Shown here: piece after piece, positions 19,512-28,479 of the stretch | Layout: every line of letters starts with the position of its first letter | Position numbering within the stretch: position 1 is the stretch's first letter | The notes under the pieces: generated by a model | Databases searched by the model: none | What the model was told of the DNA's origin: nothing | Seen by the model: the letters and a program-made list of their open reading frames with translations, nothing else | Program-made: the position numbers and the translations under genes | Assembly: GCA_017795085.1 (NCBI GenBank) | Contig: CP051246.1 | Span: forward strand, 3,846,514 to 3,910,513 | Length of the DNA: 64,000 nt | DNA from: Salegentibacter sp. | Lineage (GTDB): Bacteria; Bacteroidota; Bacteroidia; Flavobacteriales; Flavobacteriaceae | Direction: 5' to 3'

Positions 19512-20591
19512 CTATTGTATTCGTTTTTCCCATTTTGGGTAGTCTTCTTTTAATAAATTTTCGGCGTAATTTCCCAGATAACTATAGCCCATACGACGTT
19601 CGTGTTCTATTTTACTGAGTTTATTTTTAGGTTCACCATCACGTCCCACGAAAATGGGCTGACCGGTACCGATTTCATTAAAACGCGCCCAAAGTGGACC
19701 GGCATTAGGATCGCTAATGACTACGCGATCTCTTCCACCGGGTAAATCGGGAGCATCTACCGTGGTTACTTTTTTACCAGTAATTTTATGTTCTTCAAAC
19801 CAGGTAATTGCACTCCTAATTGATTTCTTAACTTCTTCGGAAGGATTTTCAATTTTCATTAAATAATAAACAATCCCTACACTTTCGGCACCGCTTAAAG
19901 AAGGTAGCTCATAAGCGCGGGCTTTTGCAGGGCTTAAATCTTTATTATGATGTTGTGCACACCAAATTGTTGGTTTTCCATTTACATGTACCTGGGCGGC
20001 AAGAATAACCTCGAGCCCTTTGCTCAGAGCTTTTTCAATGTTTTCCTGCCGGGTTTCATCAACAAAACTATATTCTTTTTCCAGGGAAATATCCCTGAGT
20101 AAATTCATTACCCCCATCATCGCATTATCATTGAAAGTGATATGTTCATAATACCCCTCTCGAATAGGATAATACTGTGGCCAGCCCCCATTTTCATACT
20201 GGGCTTCCAACAGGTAATCCAGGCCTTTTAAGAATGCCCGTTTATATTTTTTGATTTTGGTTTGGTTATAGACTTTTGCCAGAAAACGCATTTGAGTATG
20301 CGTAGCACCATTATCTATGGTGGTGCCTATTTTTTGTGATTTTTCTTCCTGTAAGGTATTTTTTTCTGCTGCAGACAAAGGTTTGGCCATGTCTACATTT
20401 TTAAGCCAACCTCCATTATTATGCTGATAAAGCAGCACATTATCGGCTATAGGTTGGGCTTCCTGGCCAGCATACCATTTCTTGTTTTGATGTTGCGCTT
20501 CTTTCCAGGAAATATTCTCTGATTTCTGACTAAAAATAGATCCTGAAATTAGGAAAGTTAATATAAAAACTGAAAAACGCATTTTGAACAT
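19512..20591 (-). CDS. PL10 pectate lyase, exported
   Basis: A 359-residue exported protein matching pectic acid lyase family PL10: NNGGWLKNVDMAKPLS, TTIDNGATHTQMRFLAKVY, ENGGWPQYYPIREGYYEHIT, TIWCAQHH and LWARFNEIGTGQPIFVGRDG, a segment strongly conserved in PL10. It cleaves polygalacturonate by beta-elimination. It is the first of ten packed enzyme genes and follows susD1 after two strong hairpins. The signal peptide is clearest from the Met at 20582 (MRFSVFILTFLISGSIFS), so that start is an alternative to 20591. Confidence 0.92.
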   Translation of the reverse strand: MFKMRFSVFILTFLISGSIFSQKSENISWKEAQHQNKKWYAGQEAQPIADNVLLYQHNNGGWLKNVDMAKPLSAAEKNTLQEEKSQKIGTTIDNGATHTQMRFLAKVYNQTKIKKYKRAFLKGLDYLLEAQYENGGWPQYYPIREGYYEHITFNDNAMMGVMNLLRDISLEKEYSFVDETRQENIEKALSKGLEVILAAQVHVNGKPTIWCAQHHNKDLSPAKARAYELPSLSGAESVGIVYYLMKIENPSEEVKKSIRSAITWFEEHKITGKKVTTVDAPDLPGGRDRVVISDPNAGPLWARFNEIGTGQPIFVGRDGEPKNKLSKIEHERRMGYSYLGNYAENLLKEDYPKWEKRIQ

Positions 20592-20612
20592 GGCAAGGAG
20601 CTTTAAAAAGGT

Positions 20613-20643
20613 AAAAAAAGCCCCAAAAGCACGTTTGGGGCTT
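20613..20643 (-). terminator. Rho-independent-type hairpin before PL10
   Basis: On the minus strand a perfect 10-bp stem (AAGCCCCAAA/TTTGGGGCTT, 20643-20618) with a 6-nt loop is followed by seven T residues. It lies between susD1 and PL10, only about 22 bp before the PL10 start. A complete terminator would need a promoter in very little space, so partial read-through (attenuation) is likely. Confidence 0.8.
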
Positions 20644-20678
20644 AAACAAACTAACTAATCCATAATTAAATAAATATG

Positions 20679-20713
20679 AAAAAAAGCAGGGTTTACACTC
20701 TAATAAACCCTGC
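20679..20713 (-). terminator. Rho-independent-type hairpin directly after susD1
   Basis: On the minus strand a perfect 10-bp stem (GCAGGGTTTA/TAAACCCTGC, 20713-20686) with an 8-nt loop is followed by seven T residues, starting about 10 bp after the susD1 stop codon. It is in tandem with a second hairpin 36 bp further on. Confidence 0.85.
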
Positions 20714-20723
20714 CGGTAAAATT

Positions 20724-22409
20724 CTATTGATAATCCTCATTTTGAGTAAATTCATCCTTATTTACCACCGCATCAATTTGTGACTGCGGAATAGGTCTTA
20801 ACATATGGTGAGCCTGAACATTTCCAGCAGCTTCAGGATTGTAATCCCTAACTCTTTCTACTAACTGCCCGGTACGTTTTAAATCAAACCAACGCAATTG
20901 TTCTCCTGCCAATTCCCTGGCCCTTTCATCTAAAATAAAATCAAGGGAAAGCTCTCCTTCAGAAACCTCCATTTCTTCTTCATTTCCGGGATACGCCGCC
21001 CGTTCACGGATTACATTTATATAATTTGCAGCAGTAGAAGCATCACCTTCCATAAAAGCTGATTCTGCAGCAATAAGGTACATTTCACCCAACCTGATCA
21101 CAAAAGCATCCCGAGAACTTTGCATCTCTGCCACTGATGGCCTAGTCGGATCTAAAAATTTATTTAAAGCAATGTATTGTCGGTTGTTGTTATAGGTACC
21201 GTCTTCGTTATACATATTTTCTAAATCGTAAACCAGATAAGGACGGGAAAGCTCTTCTTCAGGAGATAAAATTTCTTTGGTTGCCCAAATTGCCGTATCT
21301 CCCAGTTCTAAAGTATATTCTCTTTCCTGACCATCTACAACTTTAGTATAAGTACCTGGATTGTTGGAATACCAAGTAGTTTCAAATGATCCATGAAAAC
21401 GGGAATCAATATCTTCATCAAACAATTGAAGTAAGAAACGGGTAGGCATATATCTTGCAAACGGACGACCATTTTCAATGTCCCTGGTCATACCAACCAC
21501 ACCGTTTCTATCATAAGTACTTAAAAACATCAGGTGGCCATTGTGTGCCCCACGCGGGTGACCATTAGGATAAAGAATATCGTTTTGCTGATCGTTTAGA
21601 TTTAAATCTTTGTGGTAATCTACATAAAAAATCACTTCCGGATTACTTACATTCTCCATATCCCAAAGATCATCGTAATTATCCATTAATTCATAATTAT
21701 AATCTTCTATCACATTTTCAGCTAAGGCTTGGGCTTCGGTATATTCTTCCAAACCTAAATGTACACGTGCTTTAAAAGCCTCGGCAGCGGCACGGCCTAC
21801 CCTTCCATCCTGGCTTGGAGTTTGAGGAAGATTAGCTATAGCAAATTCAAGATCATTCTTTATTAAATTATAAAATTCACTTTCATCTGTACGATTTGCT
21901 TCTGTTTGTGCAGTTGCCGTACGCTCTGTGGTAAAATGAACTCCCCCCCAGGTTTCAACAATATGCCAGTAAAAGAAAGCCCTTAAAAATTTAAGTTCGG
22001 CTTCCCTTTCGGTTTGTAATTCTTCTGGCAAGCCTGAATCTCCTACAAATTCAATTCCTGCGTTGGTTAAATTGATTGCCTCATAGGTTCTGTTCCATAA
22101 AATTTCTACCGAAGCCTGATCGGCCTGAAGGTTTTCGTAATGCAGCAAAGCTACATTAGCACCACCGTCAACCCCCTGTATCCACAGATCGGTACCCATT
22201 TCAGTTAAATTATAACCATCTTCTTTTCCATACCACCAACGGGTATAGGCATATGCGGCATTTACCAAAGATTCAAAGCCATCAGGCTGCGTGTAAACCC
22301 CTTCTGCAGTAATCCCGCTCGGATTAAATTCTTCAAGTTCCTTTTCGCAAGAAGTACTACCTAAAAGCACTATTACAACAAAGAATATTTTGAAATTGAT
22401 ATTTTTCAT
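20724..22409 (-). CDS. SusD/RagB-family surface glycan-binding lipoprotein (SusD1)
   Basis: A 561-residue protein with the lipoprotein signal IVLLGSTSCEKE and a TPR-like fold typical of SusD: FLRAFFYWHIVETWGGVHF, AAAEAFKARVHLGLEEYTEA and the C-terminal ERARELAGEQLRWFDLKRTG. SusD proteins cap SusC-type transporters at the cell surface and bind the oligosaccharide. It is encoded 22 bp after susC1. Two strong hairpins follow it, separating the binding and transport genes from the enzyme genes. The ligand is probably an oligogalacturonide or other pectin fragment, inferred from context. Confidence 0.95.
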   Translation of the reverse strand: MKNINFKIFFVVIVLLGSTSCEKELEEFNPSGITAEGVYTQPDGFESLVNAAYAYTRWWYGKEDGYNLTEMGTDLWIQGVDGGANVALLHYENLQADQASVEILWNRTYEAINLTNAGIEFVGDSGLPEELQTEREAELKFLRAFFYWHIVETWGGVHFTTERTATAQTEANRTDESEFYNLIKNDLEFAIANLPQTPSQDGRVGRAAAEAFKARVHLGLEEYTEAQALAENVIEDYNYELMDNYDDLWDMENVSNPEVIFYVDYHKDLNLNDQQNDILYPNGHPRGAHNGHLMFLSTYDRNGVVGMTRDIENGRPFARYMPTRFLLQLFDEDIDSRFHGSFETTWYSNNPGTYTKVVDGQEREYTLELGDTAIWATKEILSPEEELSRPYLVYDLENMYNEDGTYNNNRQYIALNKFLDPTRPSVAEMQSSRDAFVIRLGEMYLIAAESAFMEGDASTAANYINVIRERAAYPGNEEEMEVSEGELSLDFILDERARELAGEQLRWFDLKRTGQLVERVRDYNPEAAGNVQAHHMLRPIPQSQIDAVVNKDEFTQNEDYQ

Positions 22410-22431
22410 AATTGATATTTTATTTTTAAGC

Positions 22432-25419
22432 TTACAGTTCTAAATTGATACCTCCTACAAATAGTCTTGGAATAGGGTTGCTCATAGCCCCGCCACGCTC
22501 AGGATCATAATTATCTACCTCGCTCATCACCCACAGGTTTCTTCCGGTAGCATAGACTCTTAATTTGGAAATCCCCAGACTTTCAAGCACTGGTTTTGGC
22601 AGGCTATAACCTAAAGTCACGTTTCTTAACTTCAAGAAAGAGGCGTCTTCATATAAAATAGAACTGTAATATTGTGTACTTCCCTGAGTTCTCCCAGCAT
22701 TAGGCCTTGGATAGGCATTTGTAGGATTTTCAGGAGTCCAATAATCATGACTATGACTATTTTCATTTCCTGACGGATCGTAAATATCATAAAACTCGTA
22801 ATTCATCATTTGCCCCACACGTGCAAAAAGCTGCACATTTAAATCAAAATTCCCTACGGTTAAATCACTGGTAAGGTTACCACTCCAATCAGGTCTTGTA
22901 GATCCTAAAATAACACGGTCATTATTAGAATCTATTTCCCCATCATTATTTTGATCTACTACCCTAATTTCTCCAGGTTCCTGATCGTATTCTGCGGCTT
23001 CAGCTTCCTGGCCTAACTGCCAAATTCCTGCCTTCTCATAATCATAAAACGCCTGAGTTGGCTCTCCTATAAACCAACCATTGGCCACATCATCAGAACC
23101 CGTAGCTAACTCCAGGATTTCTTCATTATTTTTAAACCAGTTCACTCCTACATTCCATTCAACAATTCCCTGTTTAACAGGAGTAGTATTTAAACTCACC
23201 TCAACACCTCTGTTTCGGGTTGCCCCAACATTTTCGGTAATACGGCGCACACCTGATGTAGCCGGTAATAAACGATCTAATAACAAATCGTCTGTACGAG
23301 TATCATACACATCTACAGAACCACTAATCCTGTTACGAAGCAGACCAAAATCTACCCCTATATTATAGGTTTTTGAAATCTCCCAGCCTAAATCGGCATT
23401 TCCTATAGTACTGGCAAAAGCATATCCAATTGCTGCCTCCTCATTAAAGCCAAAAGGAATTCTATTCAACAAGCTTTGCGTAGAGTATGGCTCAACCGCG
23501 GCGTTCCCCGCTACCCCGTAACTGGCACGAAGTTTTAAATCGGTAAAAGTTTCACTATTAGCCATAAAGTCTTCTTCAATTAAACGCCATGCCCCGGAAA
23601 CCGATGGGAAAAACGCCCATTTATTTCCTTCACTAAGTTGTGAGGCACCATCAGTACGTGCAGTAGCCATAAAAATATATTTATCCCTATAATCATACTG
23701 TACCCTACCGGTAAAAGATAAAAGACTTGTTTCTTCATAATTACTTTGAATAGCAAGTTGCTCACTGGCATTTCCTAAAGAATGAAACAACTGATAATCT
23801 AACAATTGGTTTCTTCCCCTGGCCGACTGTGCTTCATTCTGGCTACTTAAATAAGACTGGATACCCGTTAAAGTAAAGGAGTGATCTCCACCACCAAAAT
23901 CAGTATTATAGTTAATAATGTTTTCCCAGTTAATCCCTACATCGTTTCCGGTCTGGTAAACCGCTTCAGAAGCCTGGCCGGCCCGATCTACCGTTTCAGA
24001 AGCACGGTAGATTCCCCTTCGACTATTTTCAAGGGTTATACCTAAATTACTCCTGAAATTCAAATCTTCAAAAATATCATAATCAAAATAAGCTGAAGTA
24101 AAAACCCGCGTAGTACGACTATTGTTTTCGTAATGCCCAGGCTCTTCATCAATAAGCGGGTTTACGTCTTTCCAGTTGTTAGGCTGAAATTCTACATTTC
24201 CATCTTCGCCATAAGGCGTTAACAACGGATTGATTTTATTGGCAATATTCATAGGGTCTCTATGAAAGTCCTGATTGTAATAGGTAATTTGGTTTTGTGT
24301 ACCAATAGTAATTTTATCATTAATATCGTGATCGATATTTGCCCGTACACTGTAACGGTTTAACTCATCCATACGCATATTCCCCTGCTCATTAAAGTAA
24401 TTAAGGGAAATATAAAACCGTGATTTTTCAGTTGCCGTTGAAACTCCAACCTGGTAATCTTGCTGTGCCCCCTGATCTAAGAACAGATCTGGCCAAACTG
24501 CACCACCATTGTTGTTAACAGCATCCATTTCCCAGTCGTTGAATATACTGGCATCATCCTCGGGGCTACTCCAATCTCCTGTAGCCCTACGTGCTTCCCT
24601 TCTTAAATTAGCATACTCCATAGGGGATTGTACTTCAGGGTAATTTACAACTTCAGAAACACCGGCATAAGCATTAAAGTTAACCCGGGTTTCCCCTACG
24701 GCACCTTGTTTGGTAGTTATTATAATCACCCCGTTTGCACCTCGGGAACCATAAATTGCCGTAGATGCTGCATCTTTCAGAACTTCCATAGATTTAATAT
24801 CATTTGGATTTAAATCCTGAATATTACTGTACTGAATTCCGTCAACAATAAACAAAGGCGAGTTACTGGCCGTTAAAGAACGGTTACCTCTAACAGCGAT
24901 ATTAATGCCCGCACCGGCCTGACCGCTGGATCGGGTAATATCAACCCCGGGCAATTTACCCTGAAGGGACTCCATTACATTGGTAGATGGCACTTGTGTT
25001 AATTCTTCTTCACCTACTGATGTAATAGCCCCGGTAATATTACTTTTTTTCATAGTACCATAACCAATAACCACTACTTCATCTAAACCACCCATATCAG
25101 GTGACATGCTAACATTGATCTCGGTTTGGCCTCCTACTTGGATTTCCTGGGTTTCGTAGCCCATAAAACTTACCTGAAGGACTGCATTATCTGCAGAGAG
25201 TTCCAGGGAAAAATTTCCTTCAAAATCAGTTGCGGTACCATTATTTGTACCGCTTTCTACAACACTTACTCCGGGAAGCGGATCCTGGGTCTCACCATCG
25301 GTGACCACCCCCGTTACCGTCCTACCCTCTTGGGCAAGAAGAATACCAACAGGCAGAAACAACAATAACATCAGTATTGATTGCCTTCGAAAAAACTCTT
25401 TTTTTAAACAGTAGTTCAT
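22432..25419 (-). CDS. SusC/RagA-family TonB-dependent transporter (SusC1)
   Basis: A 995-residue outer-membrane protein: signal peptide to about residue 30 (ILLAQ), a carboxypeptidase-regulatory-like domain (VTGVVTDGETQDPLPGVSVV), a plug domain (VVVIGYGTMKKSNITGA; LPGVDITRSSGQAGAGINIA) and a beta-barrel ending in ...FVGGINLEL. There is no N-terminal STN domain, so it should not signal through an anti-sigma factor. Control is more likely through the operator at 25502-25515, 83 bp upstream of the start. It forms the import unit with SusD1. Confidence 0.96.
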   Translation of the reverse strand: MNYCLKKEFFRRQSILMLLLFLPVGILLAQEGRTVTGVVTDGETQDPLPGVSVVESGTNNGTATDFEGNFSLELSADNAVLQVSFMGYETQEIQVGGQTEINVSMSPDMGGLDEVVVIGYGTMKKSNITGAITSVGEEELTQVPSTNVMESLQGKLPGVDITRSSGQAGAGINIAVRGNRSLTASNSPLFIVDGIQYSNIQDLNPNDIKSMEVLKDAASTAIYGSRGANGVIIITTKQGAVGETRVNFNAYAGVSEVVNYPEVQSPMEYANLRREARRATGDWSSPEDDASIFNDWEMDAVNNNGGAVWPDLFLDQGAQQDYQVGVSTATEKSRFYISLNYFNEQGNMRMDELNRYSVRANIDHDINDKITIGTQNQITYYNQDFHRDPMNIANKINPLLTPYGEDGNVEFQPNNWKDVNPLIDEEPGHYENNSRTTRVFTSAYFDYDIFEDLNFRSNLGITLENSRRGIYRASETVDRAGQASEAVYQTGNDVGINWENIINYNTDFGGGDHSFTLTGIQSYLSSQNEAQSARGRNQLLDYQLFHSLGNASEQLAIQSNYEETSLLSFTGRVQYDYRDKYIFMATARTDGASQLSEGNKWAFFPSVSGAWRLIEEDFMANSETFTDLKLRASYGVAGNAAVEPYSTQSLLNRIPFGFNEEAAIGYAFASTIGNADLGWEISKTYNIGVDFGLLRNRISGSVDVYDTRTDDLLLDRLLPATSGVRRITENVGATRNRGVEVSLNTTPVKQGIVEWNVGVNWFKNNEEILELATGSDDVANGWFIGEPTQAFYDYEKAGIWQLGQEAEAAEYDQEPGEIRVVDQNNDGEIDSNNDRVILGSTRPDWSGNLTSDLTVGNFDLNVQLFARVGQMMNYEFYDIYDPSGNENSHSHDYWTPENPTNAYPRPNAGRTQGSTQYYSSILYEDASFLKLRNVTLGYSLPKPVLESLGISKLRVYATGRNLWVMSEVDNYDPERGGAMSNPIPRLFVGGINLEL

Positions 25420-25501
25420 ACTTAAAATTTAGTTTAGTTTCAATCGTTTTCGAACCCCTTTAGTTTCAAGGTTTGAATGCTCGTCTTGACTACAATTTTT
25501 T

Positions 25502-25545
25502 TGTAATCGATTACACAAACCTACAATTACATTCGTAAAAACAAA
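25502..25545 (-). promoter_or_regulatory. susC1 promoter with palindromic operator
   Basis: On the minus strand: TTTG (25545-25542), an 18-bp spacer, TAGGTTTG (25523-25516, a perfect TAnnTTTG -7 box), then directly the operator TGTAATCGATTACA (25515-25502). The layout matches the other two susC promoters to the base and the kduI promoter within one base, consistent with repression by one LacI-type regulator. Confidence 0.82.
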
Positions 25546-25653
25546 AATATTATGTCAAAAAAATATTAATTTTAAGATAATAAATGGGCTGAAATATCAA
25601 AACCAACCTTGAAAAGGCAATTATTTAAGCAGATAATAATCATAAAACAGCTT

Positions 25654-25667
25654 AATGCAATCGATAT
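25654..25667. promoter_or_regulatory. Conserved ATCGAT-core element upstream of susC1 operator
   Basis: AATGCAATCGATAT lies 152 bp (start to start) upstream of the operator and shares its ATCGAT core. The same element lies 152 bp upstream at susC2 and 151 bp upstream at susC3. It may be an auxiliary operator or another factor's site; the function is inferred. Confidence 0.5.
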
Positions 25668-25854
25668 TCTAAACTTCATAAAGCAATACATGTTATAAAA
25701 TACTGAATACCAAAAATTTAAACTTATCGTTAATTTTAGTTTAATTGCTTTTACTTATAATCCTATCCATATGAACCATGTTTTTTATAAACAGGACTAT
25801 CAAATTCGGGGTGTCGGTTAATCCAGAATGTAAATTCGATACATTTATCCTGTT

Positions 25855-26892
25855 CTATAACTTATCCCCCACTTCCTCAATAACTTTTTTAGGATTCCAA
25901 TTATCCTGTATCGGGGGATTTTCATAGGTAGTTCCCAAAACATTTGAAATTGAAAAACCTTCTGCTTCAGCAGATGATATTTGGGTTAGCCATTCTACTC
26001 TTTGATTTGGGGAGGCACCTTCTCCTGAATTCTGAAACTCAACATATCTGGCAGTTTCTTCATTTTCTTCATCACCCCAATTATCCCAACCTCTCGGCTC
26101 TATACTGGCAGACATTTCGGTATTTAAAAAAGCCACTGCAGCGTACGGCCGCCATGGACGGCCAAGTGTGGTAATATTATTGGCTTCGCCATTAATTTTA
26201 CAATTATTGAAAACATAGCCAAACTCAACATATTCTTCGGTTGAAGCAGCTGTAATGGCACTCCCTCCTTTGGTAAAAAGCTCACAATTTTCAAAAAAGG
26301 AAGTAGAAGGACCAAAGATAAAATCAGTAGAGCCTTCGATATAACAATCTTCAAAATACTGCCGGCTACGGCCTGTATAAACCGTATCCTGCCAACCTAA
26401 AAAATTACAATTTGCAAAAACTGCTTTATCTCCATTGATATAAATAGCCAAAGCCTGTCCTACAGGGCCCGCCGAATTTTCAAAGCTTATATTTTCAGCA
26501 TAAAAGTCATCCCCATAAATATAATTACTAGATGAGCCACTGGTTCCAAATTCTTCTCCGGTTTCAGGATTGATTTTTGAAGCAAAATTATCAAAAGTCA
26601 AGATCACTTTATCTGCCTCTTCCCCTATTAATACTATATTGTTTTTATTTTCAGGTAATCTCAGGACTTCTTTATAAGTTCCATTTTTAACGAAAATATA
26701 GGTCTTTTGATCAAGATTGAATTTTACAGCATCAAAAGCTTCCTGAACCGATTCAAAATCGCCACTTCCATCCTTTGCTACCACAAAATCGTAGGTTTCT
26801 TCTCCGTCTTCCTGCTCTTCTTCTGGGTTATTTTCTTTATCGCAAGCCCATAAGCAGAGTACACTAAATACTATTATAAAATAATTTTTCAT
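25855..26892 (-). CDS. CE8 pectin methylesterase, lipoprotein
   Basis: A 345-residue protein with the lipobox VLCLWACDK and an acidic linker of Glu/Asp (about residues 20-32). The body carries the CE8 catalytic set: VGQALAIYINGDK, LGWQDTVYTGRSRQ (Gln-Asp), STDFIFGPS (Asp) and TLGRPWRPYA (Arg). It releases methanol from methylated homogalacturonan, probably at the cell surface because of the lipid anchor and acidic linker. It is 5 bp behind the PL1 gene and ends the susC2 block. It corresponds to the C-terminal half of the PL1-CE8 fusion in the susC1 block. Confidence 0.94.
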   Translation of the reverse strand: MKNYFIIVFSVLCLWACDKENNPEEEQEDGEETYDFVVAKDGSGDFESVQEAFDAVKFNLDQKTYIFVKNGTYKEVLRLPENKNNIVLIGEEADKVILTFDNFASKINPETGEEFGTSGSSSNYIYGDDFYAENISFENSAGPVGQALAIYINGDKAVFANCNFLGWQDTVYTGRSRQYFEDCYIEGSTDFIFGPSTSFFENCELFTKGGSAITAASTEEYVEFGYVFNNCKINGEANNITTLGRPWRPYAAVAFLNTEMSASIEPRGWDNWGDEENEETARYVEFQNSGEGASPNQRVEWLTQISSAEAEGFSISNVLGTTYENPPIQDNWNPKKVIEEVGDKL

Positions 26893-26897
26893 AAAGG

Positions 26898-28373
26898 CTA
26901 ATTTTGATTCTCTGTAATTTCTTTTACCAAACTATTAATATACACCTCAACATTATCGTAAGCCGTACTTAAATCCCTATCGTTAGCTTCATCTTCTTCA
27001 GGATCTAGCCCCATTTCTTCTTTCCAGGCATCGGGCATTCCATCTTCAGAAGAATCTAAAGGAGCTTCTTCTGTTTCAAGTTCGGGCCAGCCTCCCACAT
27101 CGCTTTGCGTATCGATTATACCTGAACTGCTTCCATTAGAACCTTCATAGGTGTAACTGCCGGTTTCCACTTCTTCTGTAATGCGTTGGTCTACTGTATC
27201 TCGTGTAAGCGATGCACCGCCAAATTCCAATACTTTGGAGAACGCATCTTCTGCAACATGAGTCGTTACATTATCTTCTATATTGTGAGACTCATTAATT
27301 CGCATTGATTCTTTTTCAGCTTCAGAAACCTCGCCATAGCTGTGATGAAATTGGTTATATACCCCATAAGTCCAGTTATCCTGAGTTACATTGGGGCTGC
27401 CTTCTACGTAATTCCCCTCTATGAAGAATTTTCCCCAAATATCATATACTTCGGTTCCTTCATTTTTATTTTTATCGATGGAAATAATACGCTTGTTTTT
27501 ACTAGTTACAGGACCGGGTTTGTAATAATTGTTTACTATGTTGATATTCATCGCCTCACCTCCATAGGCACTGTTGCCCTGCCAGTTGTAAACCACATTA
27601 TTTCTATAATCAACCAAATCGGTTAATGCAAAAGCTTTTCCGGCTTCTTCCCCAAAACGCGGGTTACGGCTATCGTGATGCGCTATTAAATTATGATGAA
27701 AAGACGCATTTTTACCACCCCAAATTCCTCCGTAACCATGGGCTCCTTTTTCGTGTACAGAATTCCGCAAACTTTCGGTAATATAGCTCCATTGCACCGT
27801 AGTATTTTCATTGGCATATAAAGTTAAGGTTTCATCGGTAGCCCAGCTAAAGGAGCAATGATCTATAATAATGTCTTTATGAAACCTTGCTTCAAGGGCA
27901 TCGGCCTGTTGTTCCGCTTCATCTCCCATTCTAAACCTTAAGTACCTAATAATTACATTATCGGCATCAAGTACCATAGAGTAGTTTTTTAAAGTAATCC
28001 CATCTCCCGGTGCGGTTTGTCCAGCAATGGTGATATCATTATTTCGCACGGTAATATTCGATTCCAGCTCAATATTGCCTGAAACTTTAAAAAGCACATA
28101 ACGTGCACCCACGCTTTCTACTGCCTCCCTAAAACTCCCGGGGCCGGAATTATTTAAATTAGTGACATATAGTATGCGCCCCCCACGACCTCCAGTGGTT
28201 TTATTTCCAAAGCCCTCTGCACCCGGAAAGGCAAAGGCCTCTTCTTCTACCGGTTCAGGACCATTGTCTTCTTCTTTTTCACTTTCTTCTTCAGAAACAC
28301 TATCATCACTGGCACAAGCCATAAATGATAAAAATGTTAGGCATAGAATACCCATTAAATATTTATAATTCAT
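26898..28373 (-). CDS. PL1 pectate lyase, lipoprotein
   Basis: A 491-residue protein with the lipobox LTFLSFMACAS and a Glu-rich acidic linker (residues about 24-45), then a PL1 parallel beta-helix: AFPGAEGFGNKTTGGRGGR, IIIDHCSFSWATDETLT, GAHGYGGIWGGKNASFHHN and SRNPRFG. A motif SSEDGMPDAWKEE near residue 440 resembles the calcium motifs of the other two PL1 proteins. It cleaves demethylated homogalacturonan by beta-elimination, probably at the outer surface. It is preceded by a hairpin that separates it from the surface lipoprotein gene. Confidence 0.94.
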   Translation of the reverse strand: MNYKYLMGILCLTFLSFMACASDDSVSEEESEKEEDNGPEPVEEEAFAFPGAEGFGNKTTGGRGGRILYVTNLNNSGPGSFREAVESVGARYVLFKVSGNIELESNITVRNNDITIAGQTAPGDGITLKNYSMVLDADNVIIRYLRFRMGDEAEQQADALEARFHKDIIIDHCSFSWATDETLTLYANENTTVQWSYITESLRNSVHEKGAHGYGGIWGGKNASFHHNLIAHHDSRNPRFGEEAGKAFALTDLVDYRNNVVYNWQGNSAYGGEAMNINIVNNYYKPGPVTSKNKRIISIDKNKNEGTEVYDIWGKFFIEGNYVEGSPNVTQDNWTYGVYNQFHHSYGEVSEAEKESMRINESHNIEDNVTTHVAEDAFSKVLEFGGASLTRDTVDQRITEEVETGSYTYEGSNGSSSGIIDTQSDVGGWPELETEEAPLDSSEDGMPDAWKEEMGLDPEEDEANDRDLSTAYDNVEVYINSLVKEITENQN

Positions 28374-28424
28374 TTAAAAAAAATTTAATTTTTATAATTT
28401 TTCTATATTCTATAGTAGCAAATA

Positions 28425-28461
28425 AAAAGCTACGGCATGGTTTACCCACACCATAGCTTTT
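28425..28461 (-). terminator. Hairpin between surface lipoprotein gene and PL1
   Basis: On the minus strand, CCAT plus AGCTTTT pairs with AAAAGCTA plus ATGG across a 10-nt loop, with a 4-nt internal bulge (CGGC), followed by TTTTTATTT. It lies 20 bp after the lipoprotein stop. It is weaker than the hairpins after susD1 and susD3 but sits at the equivalent border between binding genes and enzyme genes. Confidence 0.6.
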
Positions 28462-28479
28462 AGCTAACTCAAACAAACT

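Larger units (their letters stand above)
25430..25770. repeat. Duplicated susC upstream block, copy 1 (intergenic 25420-25854)
   Basis: The 435-bp gap between CE8 and susC1 holds no gene. About 340 bp of it align closely with the block before susC2 (about 36340-36690), including leader pieces (CAATCGTTTTCG), the operator, an AT-rich stretch AAAAAATATTAATTTTAAGA and ATAATAATCAT. A more decayed third version lies before the susC relic at about 45300-45580. The block therefore travelled with susC duplications. Confidence 0.8.
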
